From: Dyadobacter flavalbus
Lineage (GTDB): Bacteria; Bacteroidota; Bacteroidia; Cytophagales; Spirosomataceae
DNA length: 64,000 bases
Assembly (NCBI RefSeq): GCF_006149045.1
Contig: NZ_VBSN01000027.1
Location: forward strand, 930,001 to 994,000
Reading direction: 5' to 3'
Part shown: positions 42,000 to 50,535 of the stretch, one piece after another
How positions within the stretch are numbered: position 1 is the stretch's first letter
How the letters are laid out: each line of letters opens with the position of its first letter
Program-made: the position numbers and the translations under genes
The notes under the pieces: model-generated
Databases searched by the model: none
The model's input: the letters and a program-made list of their open reading frames with translations, nothing else
What the model was told of the DNA's origin: nothing

Positions 42000-43376
42000 A
42001 TGAATAAAAAAGGATTTCTGACACAAGATGAACTGGCAAGTAAAATAGGAGAGGGGCTGATTGAAACCATTGTTGTAGCTTTTACGGATCATTACGGCCG
42101 GTTAATGGGCAAACGTGTTGACGCGGATTATTTCATGGATTCCGTACTGAAATCCGGAACGCACGGCTGCAATTATTTGCTGACAACCGATATGGCCATG
42201 GAACCGGTGCCCGGCTACAAATATGCAAACTGGGAACTGGGTTACGGCGATTTCCATCTTGTCCCGGATCTGCAAACACTGCGTATCGCCGACTGGCTGG
42301 AAAAAACGGCATTGATCCTTTGTGATCTGCATAATGAAAAAACGCACGAACTGGAAACCATCGCACCAAGATCCATTCTGAAAAAGCAGCTTGAAAAGCT
42401 CGAAACTGACGGTTTAAAATGCTTTGCTGCTTCCGAGCTTGAATATTACCTGCTGGAAAACAGCTATAAGCAGGCTTTTCAGCAAAATTATCAGAACCTT
42501 ACGCCCGCCGGATACTATCTGGAAGATTACCATATCATGCAGGGTACACGGAATGAAAAATACACGTCGGTTGTACGTCGTCATTTGAAAAATTCAGGAA
42601 TTGAAGTGGAAACTTCCAAAGGAGAATGGGGACTCGGGCAGCATGAACTGAATGTAAAGTACTCGGAAGTCCTTCCCATGGCCGACAACCATATTGTTTA
42701 TAAACAATGCATGAAAGAAGTAGCCGACGCCATGGGTTTTTCGGTCACTTTTATGGCAAAGTTCGCTTCTGATCAGGCGGGTTCCAGCAGTCATATCCAC
42801 ATGAGCCTCTGGAAAGACGGGAAAAATGCATTTGCCGGTGATCAGGAATTTGGTCCTGTAAAAGGTTCGGATCTGTTTCGCTGGTTTTTAGGCGGCTGGA
42901 TAAAACATGTTCCGGACGTTATGCCTTTTTATGCACCAACGATCAATTCCTACAAACGATTTGTGGACGGTTCCTGGGCGCCTACCCGGCTTGCATGGAG
43001 TTATGATAACCGGACTGCGGGTTTCAGGGTGGTGGGCAGCGGCGCCAGTCTGAGAATCGAGTGCCGGATTCCGGGTGCAGACTGCAATCCTTATCTTGCC
43101 TTTGCAGCTTCACTCGCCTCTGGACTGGAAGGAATCAAGAATAAAACCGAACCGCCGGAATGTTTCGTCGGTGACATATACGCCGCGGCGCATCTGCCCA
43201 GGGTTCCTTACACGCTTGCAGAAGCCATAGCAATGTTCGAAAGCAGTGAATTTGCCAAAAATGCATTTGGCGTAGAGGTCGTAGAACATTACACGCATTT
43301 TTTTAAAACGGAACAGCGCGCTTATGATACATCGGTAACGGATTGGGAAAGAAAACGGTATTTTGAGCAGATTTAG
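42000..43376 (+). CDS. Glutamine synthetase family ligase (PuuA/GlnT-like)
   Basis: 458 residues. The N-terminal beta-grasp part has VVAFTDHYGRLMGKRVDADYF. The catalytic part shows the metal and glutamate motifs CFAASELEYYL, GEWGLGQHELN, SSSHIHMSLW, and RLAWSYDNRTAGFRVVG then RIECRIPGADCNPYLAFAA. The adenylylation site and the typical GlnA ATP loop of nitrogen-assimilating enzymes are not evident. It most resembles enzymes that join glutamate to an amine (gamma-glutamylpolyamine or related). The aldehyde dehydrogenase and class I amidotransferase downstream fit such a gamma-glutamyl route. The superfamily is certain; the amine substrate is unknown. Confidence 0.88.
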   Translation: MNKKGFLTQDELASKIGEGLIETIVVAFTDHYGRLMGKRVDADYFMDSVLKSGTHGCNYLLTTDMAMEPVPGYKYANWELGYGDFHLVPDLQTLRIADWLEKTALILCDLHNEKTHELETIAPRSILKKQLEKLETDGLKCFAASELEYYLLENSYKQAFQQNYQNLTPAGYYLEDYHIMQGTRNEKYTSVVRRHLKNSGIEVETSKGEWGLGQHELNVKYSEVLPMADNHIVYKQCMKEVADAMGFSVTFMAKFASDQAGSSSHIHMSLWKDGKNAFAGDQEFGPVKGSDLFRWFLGGWIKHVPDVMPFYAPTINSYKRFVDGSWAPTRLAWSYDNRTAGFRVVGSGASLRIECRIPGADCNPYLAFAASLASGLEGIKNKTEPPECFVGDIYAAAHLPRVPYTLAEAIAMFESSEFAKNAFGVEVVEHYTHFFKTEQRAYDTSVTDWERKRYFEQI

Positions 43377-43387
43377 CTTTACATTTC

Positions 43388-43460
43388 GGGCCGCAGAGCG
43401 GCCTCCTGTTTGTAGTACAATACAAATTAAAATTGTTTGGCTCCGGAGGAGCCCCTGCCA
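43388..43460. repeat. REP-like half elements upstream of the RAYT gene
   Basis: GGCCGC-AGA-GCGGCC (43389-43403) forms a tight hairpin and leads into CTCCTGTTTGTAG, the same end seen in the downstream elements. About 25 bases on, GGCTCCGGAGGAGCCCCTGC (43439-43458) is an inverted-orientation core palindrome. Together they mark the left edge of the REP island. Confidence 0.65.
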
Positions 43461-43515
43461 TATTTCAAGAAAAAAATACTTTATTTTACAAAGTACAAAC
43501 ACACACACTTTTTTA

Positions 43516-43977
43516 ATGGCAGATACCTATTCACAAATTTACCTGCAATTTGTTTTCACAGTAAAAAACCGTCATAGCCTGATACCAAGAGAAAACAAAG
43601 AGGAATTGCATAAATACATCAGCGGCCTGGTCCGAAACAGGAAGGCCAAAATGCTGGCAATCCATTGTATGCCGGACCATGTTCATCTTTTTGTCGGTTT
43701 TCGTCCGGTACTTTCAATTTTTGATTTTATTAAAGAACTGAAAGTGGAAAGCAACGAGTTTGTAAATGCTAAGAAATGGACAAAGCAAAAATTTGCATGG
43801 CAGGAAGGTTACGGTGTTTTTTCTTACTCCCATTCACATATTAATTCAGTAATTCAGTATATTTTGAATCAGGAAGAACATCATCAAAAACGTACGTTCA
43901 GGGAAGAGTATCATGATTTTTTAAAGAAATTTGAAATTCAGTTTGATGAAAAGCATATGTTTGAATTTTTTGAATAA
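43516..43977 (+). CDS. REP-associated tyrosine transposase (RAYT), IS200-like Y1 HUH protein
   Basis: 153 residues from the ATG at 43516 (MADTYSQIYLQFVFTVKNR). The HUH metal motif is MPDHVHLFVG (His55, His57). The catalytic tyrosine is Tyr115 in QYILNQEEHH. The ending EYHDFLKKFEIQFDEKHMFEFFE is typical of this domesticated branch. Such proteins cut single-stranded DNA at palindromes and are thought to spread REP elements rather than a transposon. It is flanked on both sides by repeated palindromes and no second IS gene is present. It interrupts the run between the glutamine-synthetase-like and SDR genes. Confidence 0.9.
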   Translation: MADTYSQIYLQFVFTVKNRHSLIPRENKEELHKYISGLVRNRKAKMLAIHCMPDHVHLFVGFRPVLSIFDFIKELKVESNEFVNAKKWTKQKFAWQEGYGVFSYSHSHINSVIQYILNQEEHHQKRTFREEYHDFLKKFEIQFDEKHMFEFFE

Positions 43978-43980
43978 AAC

Positions 43981-44504
43981 AGGAAGCTCCTCCGGAGCAA
44001 AGCGAAAAGCTATGGAATGGCCTCCTGCTTGTAGGAAGCTCCTTCGGAGCGGAATGGAAAGCTATGGAATGGCTCCCTGTTTGTAGAAAAAGGTAAAAAC
44101 ATATATTTTACGTCTCCGGAGGAGACTCCTGGCAAACTTTTCCGAGGCGATGTATAATGTATTTAAATAATTGATTTTCTATAAATAGGAAGCTCCTTCG
44201 GAGCGAAACGGAAAGCATGGAAATGGCCTCCTGCTTGTAGGAAGCTCCTCCGGAGCTGATGTATTGTACATTTAAACTTATTTTCTATAAACAGGGAGCT
44301 TCTCCGGAGCGGAATGGAAAGTCATAGAATGGCTTCCTGCTTGTAGGGGGCTCCTCCGGAGCTAGGATATTATATATTTTAAATTCGTTTTCTATAAACA
44401 GAATGCTCCTCCGGAGCGAAACGGAAAGCTATGGGAATGGCTCCCTGTTTGTAGAAAAACACTAATAACATACATTATACGTCTCCGGAGGAGACTCCTG
44501 ACGA
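43981..44504. repeat. REP/BIME-like palindrome cluster downstream of the RAYT gene
   Basis: Five full ~54-base elements begin near 43981, 44033, 44187, 44292 and 44399. Each runs AGGAAGCTCC(T/C)CCGGAGC, a GGAATGG or AACGG spacer, AAAGCTATGGAATGG, then C(T/C)TCCTG(C/T)TTGTAG. Left AGGAAGC and right GGCTTCCT are inverted, so each copy folds as a long hairpin with an inner CTCCGGAG palindrome. Half copies (AGGAAGCTCCTCCGGAGCT) follow at 44239 and 44345. Two reversed cores, GTCTCCGGAGGAGACTCCTG, at 44112-44131 and 44481-44500 close two subarrays. There is no gene in this 590-base gap. Confidence 0.85.
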
Positions 44505-44569
44505 GCAGCAATGCAATCTAATTACAAAAAATAACTCAATTACTAAATCAAACATTAACAAAAAGCCCG

Positions 44570-45343
44570 ATGCGCTTAGAAAACAAAGTAGCCCTCATAA
44601 CCGGAGGAAGCGGAGGAATTGGCAGGGAAAGTGCTCTCTTATTTGCTAAAGAAGGAGCCAAAATTGTGGTAACGGACGTAAATGACCAGGCCGGACAGGA
44701 AACTGCTGATGAAATTATCAAAAATGGCGGAGAAGCATTCTTCATACATTCGGATGTGTCCAAAGCTGCCGATTGCAAAGCCGCAGTAGCTTTTGCAGAA
44801 GAAAAATTCGGGAAGCTGAACATCATTTTCAACAATGCCGGCATTATGCACAGCGATGATGACAATGCAATGACTACCGAAGAATCTATCTGGGATCTTA
44901 CGATGAATGTTAATGCCAAAGGCGTTTTTCTTGGTTGCAAATACGGCATACCGGCACTTCAGAGAGCAGGCGGAGGATCTATTATCAATACAGCATCATT
45001 CGTGGCCATTCTTGGCGCGGCCACTCCGCAGGTTGCTTACACAGCCAGCAAAGGAGCTGTTCTGGCTCTGACACGCGAGCTTGCCATTATTCATGCACGT
45101 GAGAATATTCGTGTAAATGCGCTTTGTCCCGGCCCGCTCAGAACGGAATTGTTAATGAAATTTTTAAATACAGAAGAAAAAAAGCAGCGCCGTCTTGTTC
45201 ACATTCCAATGGGAAGATTCGGGGAAGCCAAGGAAATGGCTTATGCAGCACTGTTTCTGGCATCCGACGAATCATCTTTTGTAACCGGGACAGATTTCCT
45301 TGTAGACGGAGGAATAACCTCAGCTTACGTAACACCTGTTTGA
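44570..45343 (+). CDS. SDR family oxidoreductase
   Basis: 257 residues, classical SDR. The cofactor loop is VALITGGSGGIGRESALLFA with acidic VVTDVN, suggesting NAD rather than NADP. NNAGIMHS follows, then the catalytic set INTASFVAILGAATPQVAYTASKG (Ser, Tyr, Lys) and the PGPLRTELL substrate loop. The ending FVTGTDFLVDGGITSAYVTPV is normal. The class covers many alcohol dehydrogenases and beta-ketoacyl reductases. Between a glutamine-synthetase-like ligase and an aldehyde dehydrogenase it most likely oxidises an alcohol to the aldehyde used by the next gene. This is inference from order. Confidence 0.85.
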   Translation: MRLENKVALITGGSGGIGRESALLFAKEGAKIVVTDVNDQAGQETADEIIKNGGEAFFIHSDVSKAADCKAAVAFAEEKFGKLNIIFNNAGIMHSDDDNAMTTEESIWDLTMNVNAKGVFLGCKYGIPALQRAGGGSIINTASFVAILGAATPQVAYTASKGAVLALTRELAIIHARENIRVNALCPGPLRTELLMKFLNTEEKKQRRLVHIPMGRFGEAKEMAYAALFLASDESSFVTGTDFLVDGGITSAYVTPV

Positions 45344-45345
45344 TA

Positions 45346-45480
45346 AAGCAGGAAAGGAGTGAAGGGAAAAAAGGAGGAAAGGGAAATAAGGAGGGAAGGA
45401 AAAAGATTAAGAAAAACCTTCCTCCTTCCTCCATTTTCCTTTCTCCATTTTCCTTCCTCCTTCCCCATTTTCCTTTCTCC
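45346..45480. repeat. Polypurine/polypyrimidine inverted repeat with tandem units
   Basis: The left half (about 45347-45416) is almost only G and A (AGGAAAGGAG, AGGAGGAAAGGGAAATAAGG). The right half (45417-45480) is almost only C and T, with three imperfect units of CCATTTTCCTT(T/C)CTCC. The halves pair as a long imperfect hairpin between the SDR and aldehyde dehydrogenase genes. Confidence 0.7.
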
Positions 45481-45503
45481 GATTCCATATTCTAATTGTA
45501 AAA

Positions 45504-46895
45504 ATGTCTGTACAAAAAACGATAAGTCCTGTTGATGGTTCCGTTTACGTTGAACGCACGCTGGCTGATGCTGATGCCATTGAGACAGCATTAGAATTGG
45601 CCGTGGTTGCTCAAAAGGAATGGCGTAAAACCACGCTTTCTGAAAGGGAAGCCATTTGCCGCAAAGCAGTTGAATATTTTCTGAACAATGCGGATGAAAT
45701 CGGATTGGAACTGACCTGGCAAATGGGCCGGCCGATCCGCTACACAGCCAATGAAATCAGAAAAGGATTTCAGGAGCGTGCCAATTACATGATTTCCATA
45801 GCAGGAAAAGCACTGGCAGACGTTGAGGTTGAAGAAATTTCCGGATTCAGAAGGTTCATCCGCCGCGATCCGCTCGGCGTCGTCTTTGTGGTTGCGCCGT
45901 GGAATTACCCGTATCTTACTTCCGTCAACTCGGTGATACCGGCTATTATGGCGGGTAATTCGGTCATATTGAAACATGCGCAGCAAACGCCGCTTTGCGC
46001 AGAACGTTATGCAAGAGCATTTGAGTACGCCGGTTTGCCCGAAGGTGTTTTTCAGTATTTGCATGTCAGTCATGAACAGGTTGCACAAATCATTGGTGAC
46101 AACCGTATTGACTATGTCGCATTTACCGGATCCGTAGAAGGCGGTCATGCTGTTCAGAAAGCAATTAACGAAAGATTTATTGTAGGCGGGCTGGAACTTG
46201 GCGGTAAAGATCCTGCGTATGTGCGGGCGGATGCCAATCTGGCGGATGCTGTTGAAAATCTGGTGGACGGCTCTTTCTTCAATTCCGGCCAGTCCTGCTG
46301 CGGAATCGAGCGCATTTATGTGCACAGGAATGTTTATGAACAATTTGTAAATGCATTTGCTGAGCTTACCAAAACATATACGCTGGGCGATCCTACAAAC
46401 GGAGAAACCACGTTGGGCCCGATGGTAAGAACGGCGGCTGCCGAGTTTGCACAGAAACAGATTGATGAAGCGCTTTCGCAAGGGGCAACGGCATTGATTG
46501 ATGCCAGCCTTTTTCCTCCGCACCAATCAGGAACGCCTTATATGGCACCGCAGGTTTTGGTCAATGTAAATCATTCCATGCAGATCATGACCGAAGAAAC
46601 TTTTGCACCGGTCGTCGGCATTATGCCTGTGGAAAGTGACGAAGAGGCAATTCGGCTGATGAACGACAGTCAGTACGGACTTACCGCTTCAATATGGACA
46701 GCGGATATGGATGCCGCACTGAAAATCGGTGAACAGGTGGAAACCGGAACCTGGTTTATGAATCGCTGTGATTATCTGGATCCCGCTTTGGCATGGACCG
46801 GCGTAAAGAATTCAGGGCGCGGCTGCACTTTGTCAACAATCGGTTACGAGGCACTGACCAGACCAAAATCTTTCCATCTGAAAATTAACGCATAA
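45504..46895 (+). CDS. Aldehyde dehydrogenase (NAD(P)-dependent)
   Basis: 463 residues, slightly short at the N-terminus as in succinate-semialdehyde-type enzymes. The NAD domain shows VVAPWNYPYLTSVNSVIPAIMAGN and FTGSVEGGHAVQ. The catalytic residues are Glu in LELGGKDPAYV and Cys in NSGQSCCGIERIYV. The EETFAPVVGIMPV motif follows. It oxidises an aldehyde to the acid in the cytoplasm. The gene lies 8 bases before the amidotransferase gene, so the two are surely co-transcribed. With the glutamine-synthetase-like ligase the set recalls the PuuA-PuuC-PuuD putrescine route, without a PuuB oxidase. Confidence 0.93.
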   Translation: MSVQKTISPVDGSVYVERTLADADAIETALELAVVAQKEWRKTTLSEREAICRKAVEYFLNNADEIGLELTWQMGRPIRYTANEIRKGFQERANYMISIAGKALADVEVEEISGFRRFIRRDPLGVVFVVAPWNYPYLTSVNSVIPAIMAGNSVILKHAQQTPLCAERYARAFEYAGLPEGVFQYLHVSHEQVAQIIGDNRIDYVAFTGSVEGGHAVQKAINERFIVGGLELGGKDPAYVRADANLADAVENLVDGSFFNSGQSCCGIERIYVHRNVYEQFVNAFAELTKTYTLGDPTNGETTLGPMVRTAAAEFAQKQIDEALSQGATALIDASLFPPHQSGTPYMAPQVLVNVNHSMQIMTEETFAPVVGIMPVESDEEAIRLMNDSQYGLTASIWTADMDAALKIGEQVETGTWFMNRCDYLDPALAWTGVKNSGRGCTLSTIGYEALTRPKSFHLKINA

Positions 46896-46903
46896 TTTCG
46901 ATC

Positions 46904-47605
46904 ATGAAAGTCGGATTGCTGGAATGTGATCATGTAAGGGAAGATTTGCTGCATATTACCGGAGACTATCGGCAGATGTTTCCGGCTTTGTTTTCAAAGG
47001 TAGCTCCTGACTGGGAATTTGTTTTTTACGATGTCTGTAACAGCCATTTTCCGGCCACTGCGGAAGAATGCGATGTTTATATCTGTTCCGGTTCCAAAAG
47101 TTCTGTTTACGATCAGGATGAATGGATTCTGCAGTTAAAGCAGTTTGTAAAAGACATTTATCAGTCTGAAAAACAGTATATCGGTGTTTGCTTCGGACAT
47201 CAGATGCTTGGGGAAGCACTCGGCGGAAAAGTCCAAAAGTCGGATTCCGGCTGGTGCGTAGGCGTTCATTCTTTTCAGATCATTAAAAAGGAAAACTGGA
47301 TGCAGCCGGAGCAGGATGCTCTGAATCTTTTGATGATGTGTCAGGATCAGGTTGTAGAATTGCCGCCTGAAAGCACTTTGCTTGCCCAATCCGAAAACTG
47401 TCCGAATGCCATGTTCCGCGTCGGCGAACGTATGCTCGGCATTCAGGCGCATCCGGAATTTCCCAAAATTTATGACCAAGCATTAATGGAACTTCGAACG
47501 GAAAGAATCGGGCAGGCCAAAGTTGATTCGGGCATCGCAAGCCTGGAATTGCCCACGCACGAAACCATAGCCGCGGAATGGATCAGGAATTTTGCGAAAG
47601 TATAA
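46904..47605 (+). CDS. Type 1 glutamine amidotransferase-like hydrolase
   Basis: 233 residues, single class I GATase domain. The nucleophile elbow is IGVCFGHQMLGEALGG (Cys) and the His-Glu pair is IQAHPEFPKIY. There is no attached synthetase domain. Stand-alone members either release ammonia for a partner or hydrolyse gamma-glutamyl amides. The position right after the aldehyde dehydrogenase and in the same run as a PuuA-like ligase favours gamma-glutamyl hydrolysis, as in PuuD; the motif spacing is closer to GuaA-type amidotransferases. The fold is certain, the substrate open. Confidence 0.85.
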   Translation: MKVGLLECDHVREDLLHITGDYRQMFPALFSKVAPDWEFVFYDVCNSHFPATAEECDVYICSGSKSSVYDQDEWILQLKQFVKDIYQSEKQYIGVCFGHQMLGEALGGKVQKSDSGWCVGVHSFQIIKKENWMQPEQDALNLLMMCQDQVVELPPESTLLAQSENCPNAMFRVGERMLGIQAHPEFPKIYDQALMELRTERIGQAKVDSGIASLELPTHETIAAEWIRNFAKV

Positions 47606-47664
47606 ATCAGAGATATGTTTCTTACTTTTATCTTTACCTGATTTTAAACGGAATAACAGCCCAA

Positions 47665-48183
47665 ATGACAGATAACAGCACTATTTCCCGGCGTCAGATA
47701 CTCAGTTCCCATCAGACAGGCCAGAAAATCCGCAGAATTGCCTTTGAAATATATGAACATAATTTTGAGGAAACCGGAATCATCATTGCCGGCATTGCAG
47801 GCGAAGGTTTTGCCTTTGCAAAACGCCTTGCAGCAGAATTGACTGATATTTCGCCGCTTCATGTGCAACTGGTCGAGTTGCTTTTTGATAAAAACGTTCA
47901 TCACCAAAGCCCTATTTTGTTTGATAAAGAAATCCATATTGAAAATCAGGTGGTGATTGTGGCGGACGATGTACTGAATACCGGAAGAACGCTGGCGTTC
48001 GCACTGGAACCTTTCCTGAAAGTAAGGATGAAAAAAGTACAGGTTGCCGTTATTGTTGACAGAAGCCATCATATGTTTCCCGTACATGCCGATTATGTCG
48101 GGTATTCACTGAGTACAACGCTTACCGAGCACGTGGAAGTGGTTTTGAGCAATTCTGAGGAAGAAGGCGTTTATCTGAAATAA
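47665..48183 (+). CDS. Phosphoribosyltransferase (PyrR-like)
   Basis: 172 residues from the ATG at 47665 (MTDNSTISRRQILSSHQTGQKIRRIAFEIYE). The upstream frame overlaps the amidotransferase gene and is unconserved. The PRPP loop is VVIVADDVLNTGRTLAFAL. The early AGIAGEGFAFAKRLAAEL is the pyrophosphate loop, and RSHHMFPVHADYVGYSLSTT is the flexible end typical of PyrR-type enzymes. Its role may be salvage of a base or a regulatory uracil PRTase. It is the last gene of the run, 59 bases after the amidotransferase, and is closed by a strong terminator. Confidence 0.85.
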   Translation: MTDNSTISRRQILSSHQTGQKIRRIAFEIYEHNFEETGIIIAGIAGEGFAFAKRLAAELTDISPLHVQLVELLFDKNVHHQSPILFDKEIHIENQVVIVADDVLNTGRTLAFALEPFLKVRMKKVQVAVIVDRSHHMFPVHADYVGYSLSTTLTEHVEVVLSNSEEEGVYLK

Positions 48184-48204
48184 AAAATTCGGTTTGTACT
48201 TTTA

Positions 48205-48246
48205 AAAGCGTTACGGAAGCAGATTTGTATGCATCCGTAACGCTTT
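48205..48246 (+). terminator. Terminator after the phosphoribosyltransferase gene
   Basis: AAAGCGTTACGGA (48205-48217) pairs perfectly with TCCGTAACGCTTT (48234-48246) around a 16-base loop. It also lies beyond the stop of the convergent alpha-galactosidase gene. Confidence 0.8.
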
Positions 48247-48308
48247 GTGAGTTATAATAGAATCAGTTTCTTTACTTCAATATAATAATTAAAGCGCATC
48301 GAGTCAGC

Positions 48309-50507
48309 TTACTGTGCCGCAGAAATCTCCACAATTACGCTTGTACGCCTAGCATTTACAGCCGGGTTAAAGCCGACCGTCATCAGAAATTCACCCGAGT
48401 AAGTCTGGTTTTCCTGAATGACCGTTTTGGTTTCCGGATACAGGTTCAGTTCTTTTACTTTATACTTTTTAGCCGGGTCTAGTCCCTGCAGCCTGAACGG
48501 AACGTCGGAACCGTCACCATTGCGGTTGCCGGTCAGATAAGAGAAAAGTACGGCTTTTTCCTTGTTTTTGGAGGCAAACATCAGCGAAGCAAAATCATTT
48601 TTCTTCGGGTCCACAAGCCGGTAAAGATCGCCGTGCCAGACTACATCCTTAATGGAATTATAAGTGGAAACCGCCTGCTGACTGAATTGAAGGTCTTTTT
48701 CATTCAAATGACTTACAACAATGTCATAACCCAGTTTTCCCATCATCGCAACGTCCGTACGGAATTTCAACGGCTGTTTTCCCCAGTCTGTAACGTGTGC
48801 GCTCTGCGCAAGCGCCGGAAAAAAGTAAGAATATTCCCACTGCATGAATATCCTTTCCAGCGGATCGGTATTGTCACTCGGCCAGAATTCTGTAAAATAC
48901 TTTAAAGCTTCGTAATCAACGCGTCCGCCGCCGCCGGAACAAAGCATCATCGGAACTTTCGGATATTTGGCGCGCAGCTTTTCCAGCACTTTATACAATC
49001 CTTTTACATAATCGACATAAAGCTGCGACTGCTTTTGCTTGCTTTTTTCAAGGTATGCCGAGTACGCATTGAAAGTAATGGCATTGCAATCCCATTTGAT
49101 ATACGCTATTTCCGGGTTTTCTGTAAAAAGCTTGTCCAGAATGCCAAATACAAAATTCTGAACTTCCGGGTTGGAAAGGTCCAGCGGAAGCTGGTTGCGC
49201 ATGTAGTGTTCAGGCCGTTGCGGTTGCTTGATAACCCAGTCCGGATGCTTTTCATACAGTTCGCTTTTCGGGTTCACCATTTCCGGCTCCACCCATATTC
49301 CGAACTTGATGCCTGCATTCTTTGCTTCTTTTACAAGGTAACCGATTCCGTGCGGCAGTTTTTTAACGTTTTCCTGCCAGTCGCCAAGCCCGGCCTGGTC
49401 GCTATTGCGCGGATATTTGTTTGCAAACCAGCCGTCGTCCAGCAGAAAAAGATCTACACCCAGCTTTTTGCCATCCTTGAAAAGCCCCGAAAGTTTTTCT
49501 TCGTTAAAATCAAAATAAGTAGCTTCCCAGTTGTTCAGCAAAGTCAGGCGTGAGCCTTCACCATCCAGAATCCTGTATTTTCTTGCCCAGTTGTGCAGGT
49601 TGCGGCTTGCTTCTCCTTTTCCGTTTTCTGAAAACGTATAAATGAAAGAAGGCGTTTTGAATTCCTGATTGGCATTCAGCGGATATTCAGAAGCATAATT
49701 GTTGATCCCGGCGATCAGACGCAGGTTATGATAGGAGTCAACCTCAAAATCCATCCGGAAATTTCCCGACCATGCAAGCGTTCCGAGCAGCACTTTTCCT
49801 TCGGTTTCAGTTGCAGGCTTGTCGAAAGAAACCGAAAAGCTGGGCGGCTGAAACAGGTTTGCACGTGTTCCCAGTTTGGAATCCAGCACCCGTATACCGG
49901 CTGTAAGCTGCTCTTCCTCCGGGTTCATTTCCCGGGCCCAGCTTCCGTTATAATGCGTGAGAAAATAATCTTTTGCAATCAAATACAGGTTTGCAGAAGC
50001 GTATTTCTGTAACATAACCGGCCCTTTTTCCGCGTTTCTGATCACACTCCATTGCTCCGTAACGTTTTCCTGCACGTAGGTTTTGTAAAAAAGCGTTACT
50101 TCCACAGCATAAACCGGGTCTTTCAATACAATGCTCGTTAAAGTAACATTGTCGTTTTCATTCACCGTTTTATGGCTTACATAAACGAGATCCAGCGATT
50201 TATTCCCATCTGAATGCGTAACCTGCAACGCAGGCTCCGAAATATTCCATGAGCCGGCCGGCGTATAAACCGAATTGTAAATGCCCGCATTGCTGTCGCT
50301 CTGGCGGCTTTGCAGCGGAACAGACTGATATTCATTGGCATTACTCAGCTTTTTGCCAAAATAAATAATGCCAAGATGCTTGTCTTTATCCGTTTGAAGT
50401 ACCAGAGCATTCTGCTTGGATTCAATCGGGATCGTTACCGTATTTTGGGCATACGCGGAAAAGCCATTTATCATCGTCAGAATGGCGGAAATAAAAATAA
50501 AGCGCAC
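48309..50507 (-). CDS. Alpha-galactosidase, glycoside hydrolase family 36, exported
   Basis: 732 residues with a signal peptide (RFIFISAILTMINGFSAYA). A beta-sandwich domain fills about 25-320, then the (beta/alpha)8 barrel: FLLDDGWF, GIWVEPEMVNP, AYIKWDCNA with nucleophile Asp473, CSGGGGRVDY, and FWPSDNTDPLERI with the acid/base Asp near 545-548. A C-terminal beta domain closes the protein. GH36 enzymes remove alpha-galactose from raffinose-type sugars and galactomannan. It is probably periplasmic. It sits 28 bases after kup on the same strand, which may be chance. The call is secure. Confidence 0.95.
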   Translation of the reverse strand: MRFIFISAILTMINGFSAYAQNTVTIPIESKQNALVLQTDKDKHLGIIYFGKKLSNANEYQSVPLQSRQSDSNAGIYNSVYTPAGSWNISEPALQVTHSDGNKSLDLVYVSHKTVNENDNVTLTSIVLKDPVYAVEVTLFYKTYVQENVTEQWSVIRNAEKGPVMLQKYASANLYLIAKDYFLTHYNGSWAREMNPEEEQLTAGIRVLDSKLGTRANLFQPPSFSVSFDKPATETEGKVLLGTLAWSGNFRMDFEVDSYHNLRLIAGINNYASEYPLNANQEFKTPSFIYTFSENGKGEASRNLHNWARKYRILDGEGSRLTLLNNWEATYFDFNEEKLSGLFKDGKKLGVDLFLLDDGWFANKYPRNSDQAGLGDWQENVKKLPHGIGYLVKEAKNAGIKFGIWVEPEMVNPKSELYEKHPDWVIKQPQRPEHYMRNQLPLDLSNPEVQNFVFGILDKLFTENPEIAYIKWDCNAITFNAYSAYLEKSKQKQSQLYVDYVKGLYKVLEKLRAKYPKVPMMLCSGGGGRVDYEALKYFTEFWPSDNTDPLERIFMQWEYSYFFPALAQSAHVTDWGKQPLKFRTDVAMMGKLGYDIVVSHLNEKDLQFSQQAVSTYNSIKDVVWHGDLYRLVDPKKNDFASLMFASKNKEKAVLFSYLTGNRNGDGSDVPFRLQGLDPAKKYKVKELNLYPETKTVIQENQTYSGEFLMTVGFNPAVNARRTSVIVEISAAQ

Positions 50508-50535
50508 AGTGTAATGAATTAAGGATCAGGAAATA

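Noticed and set aside
43981..44504. CRISPR array
   Set aside because: The repeats are ~54-base inverted elements with unequal spacing and no unique regular spacers, and no cas genes are near. A REP/BIME cluster beside a RAYT gene explains them.
45591..46526. A 311-codon minus-strand frame opposite the aldehyde dehydrogenase
   Set aside because: It is antisense to a gene with all catalytic motifs and has no domain of its own.
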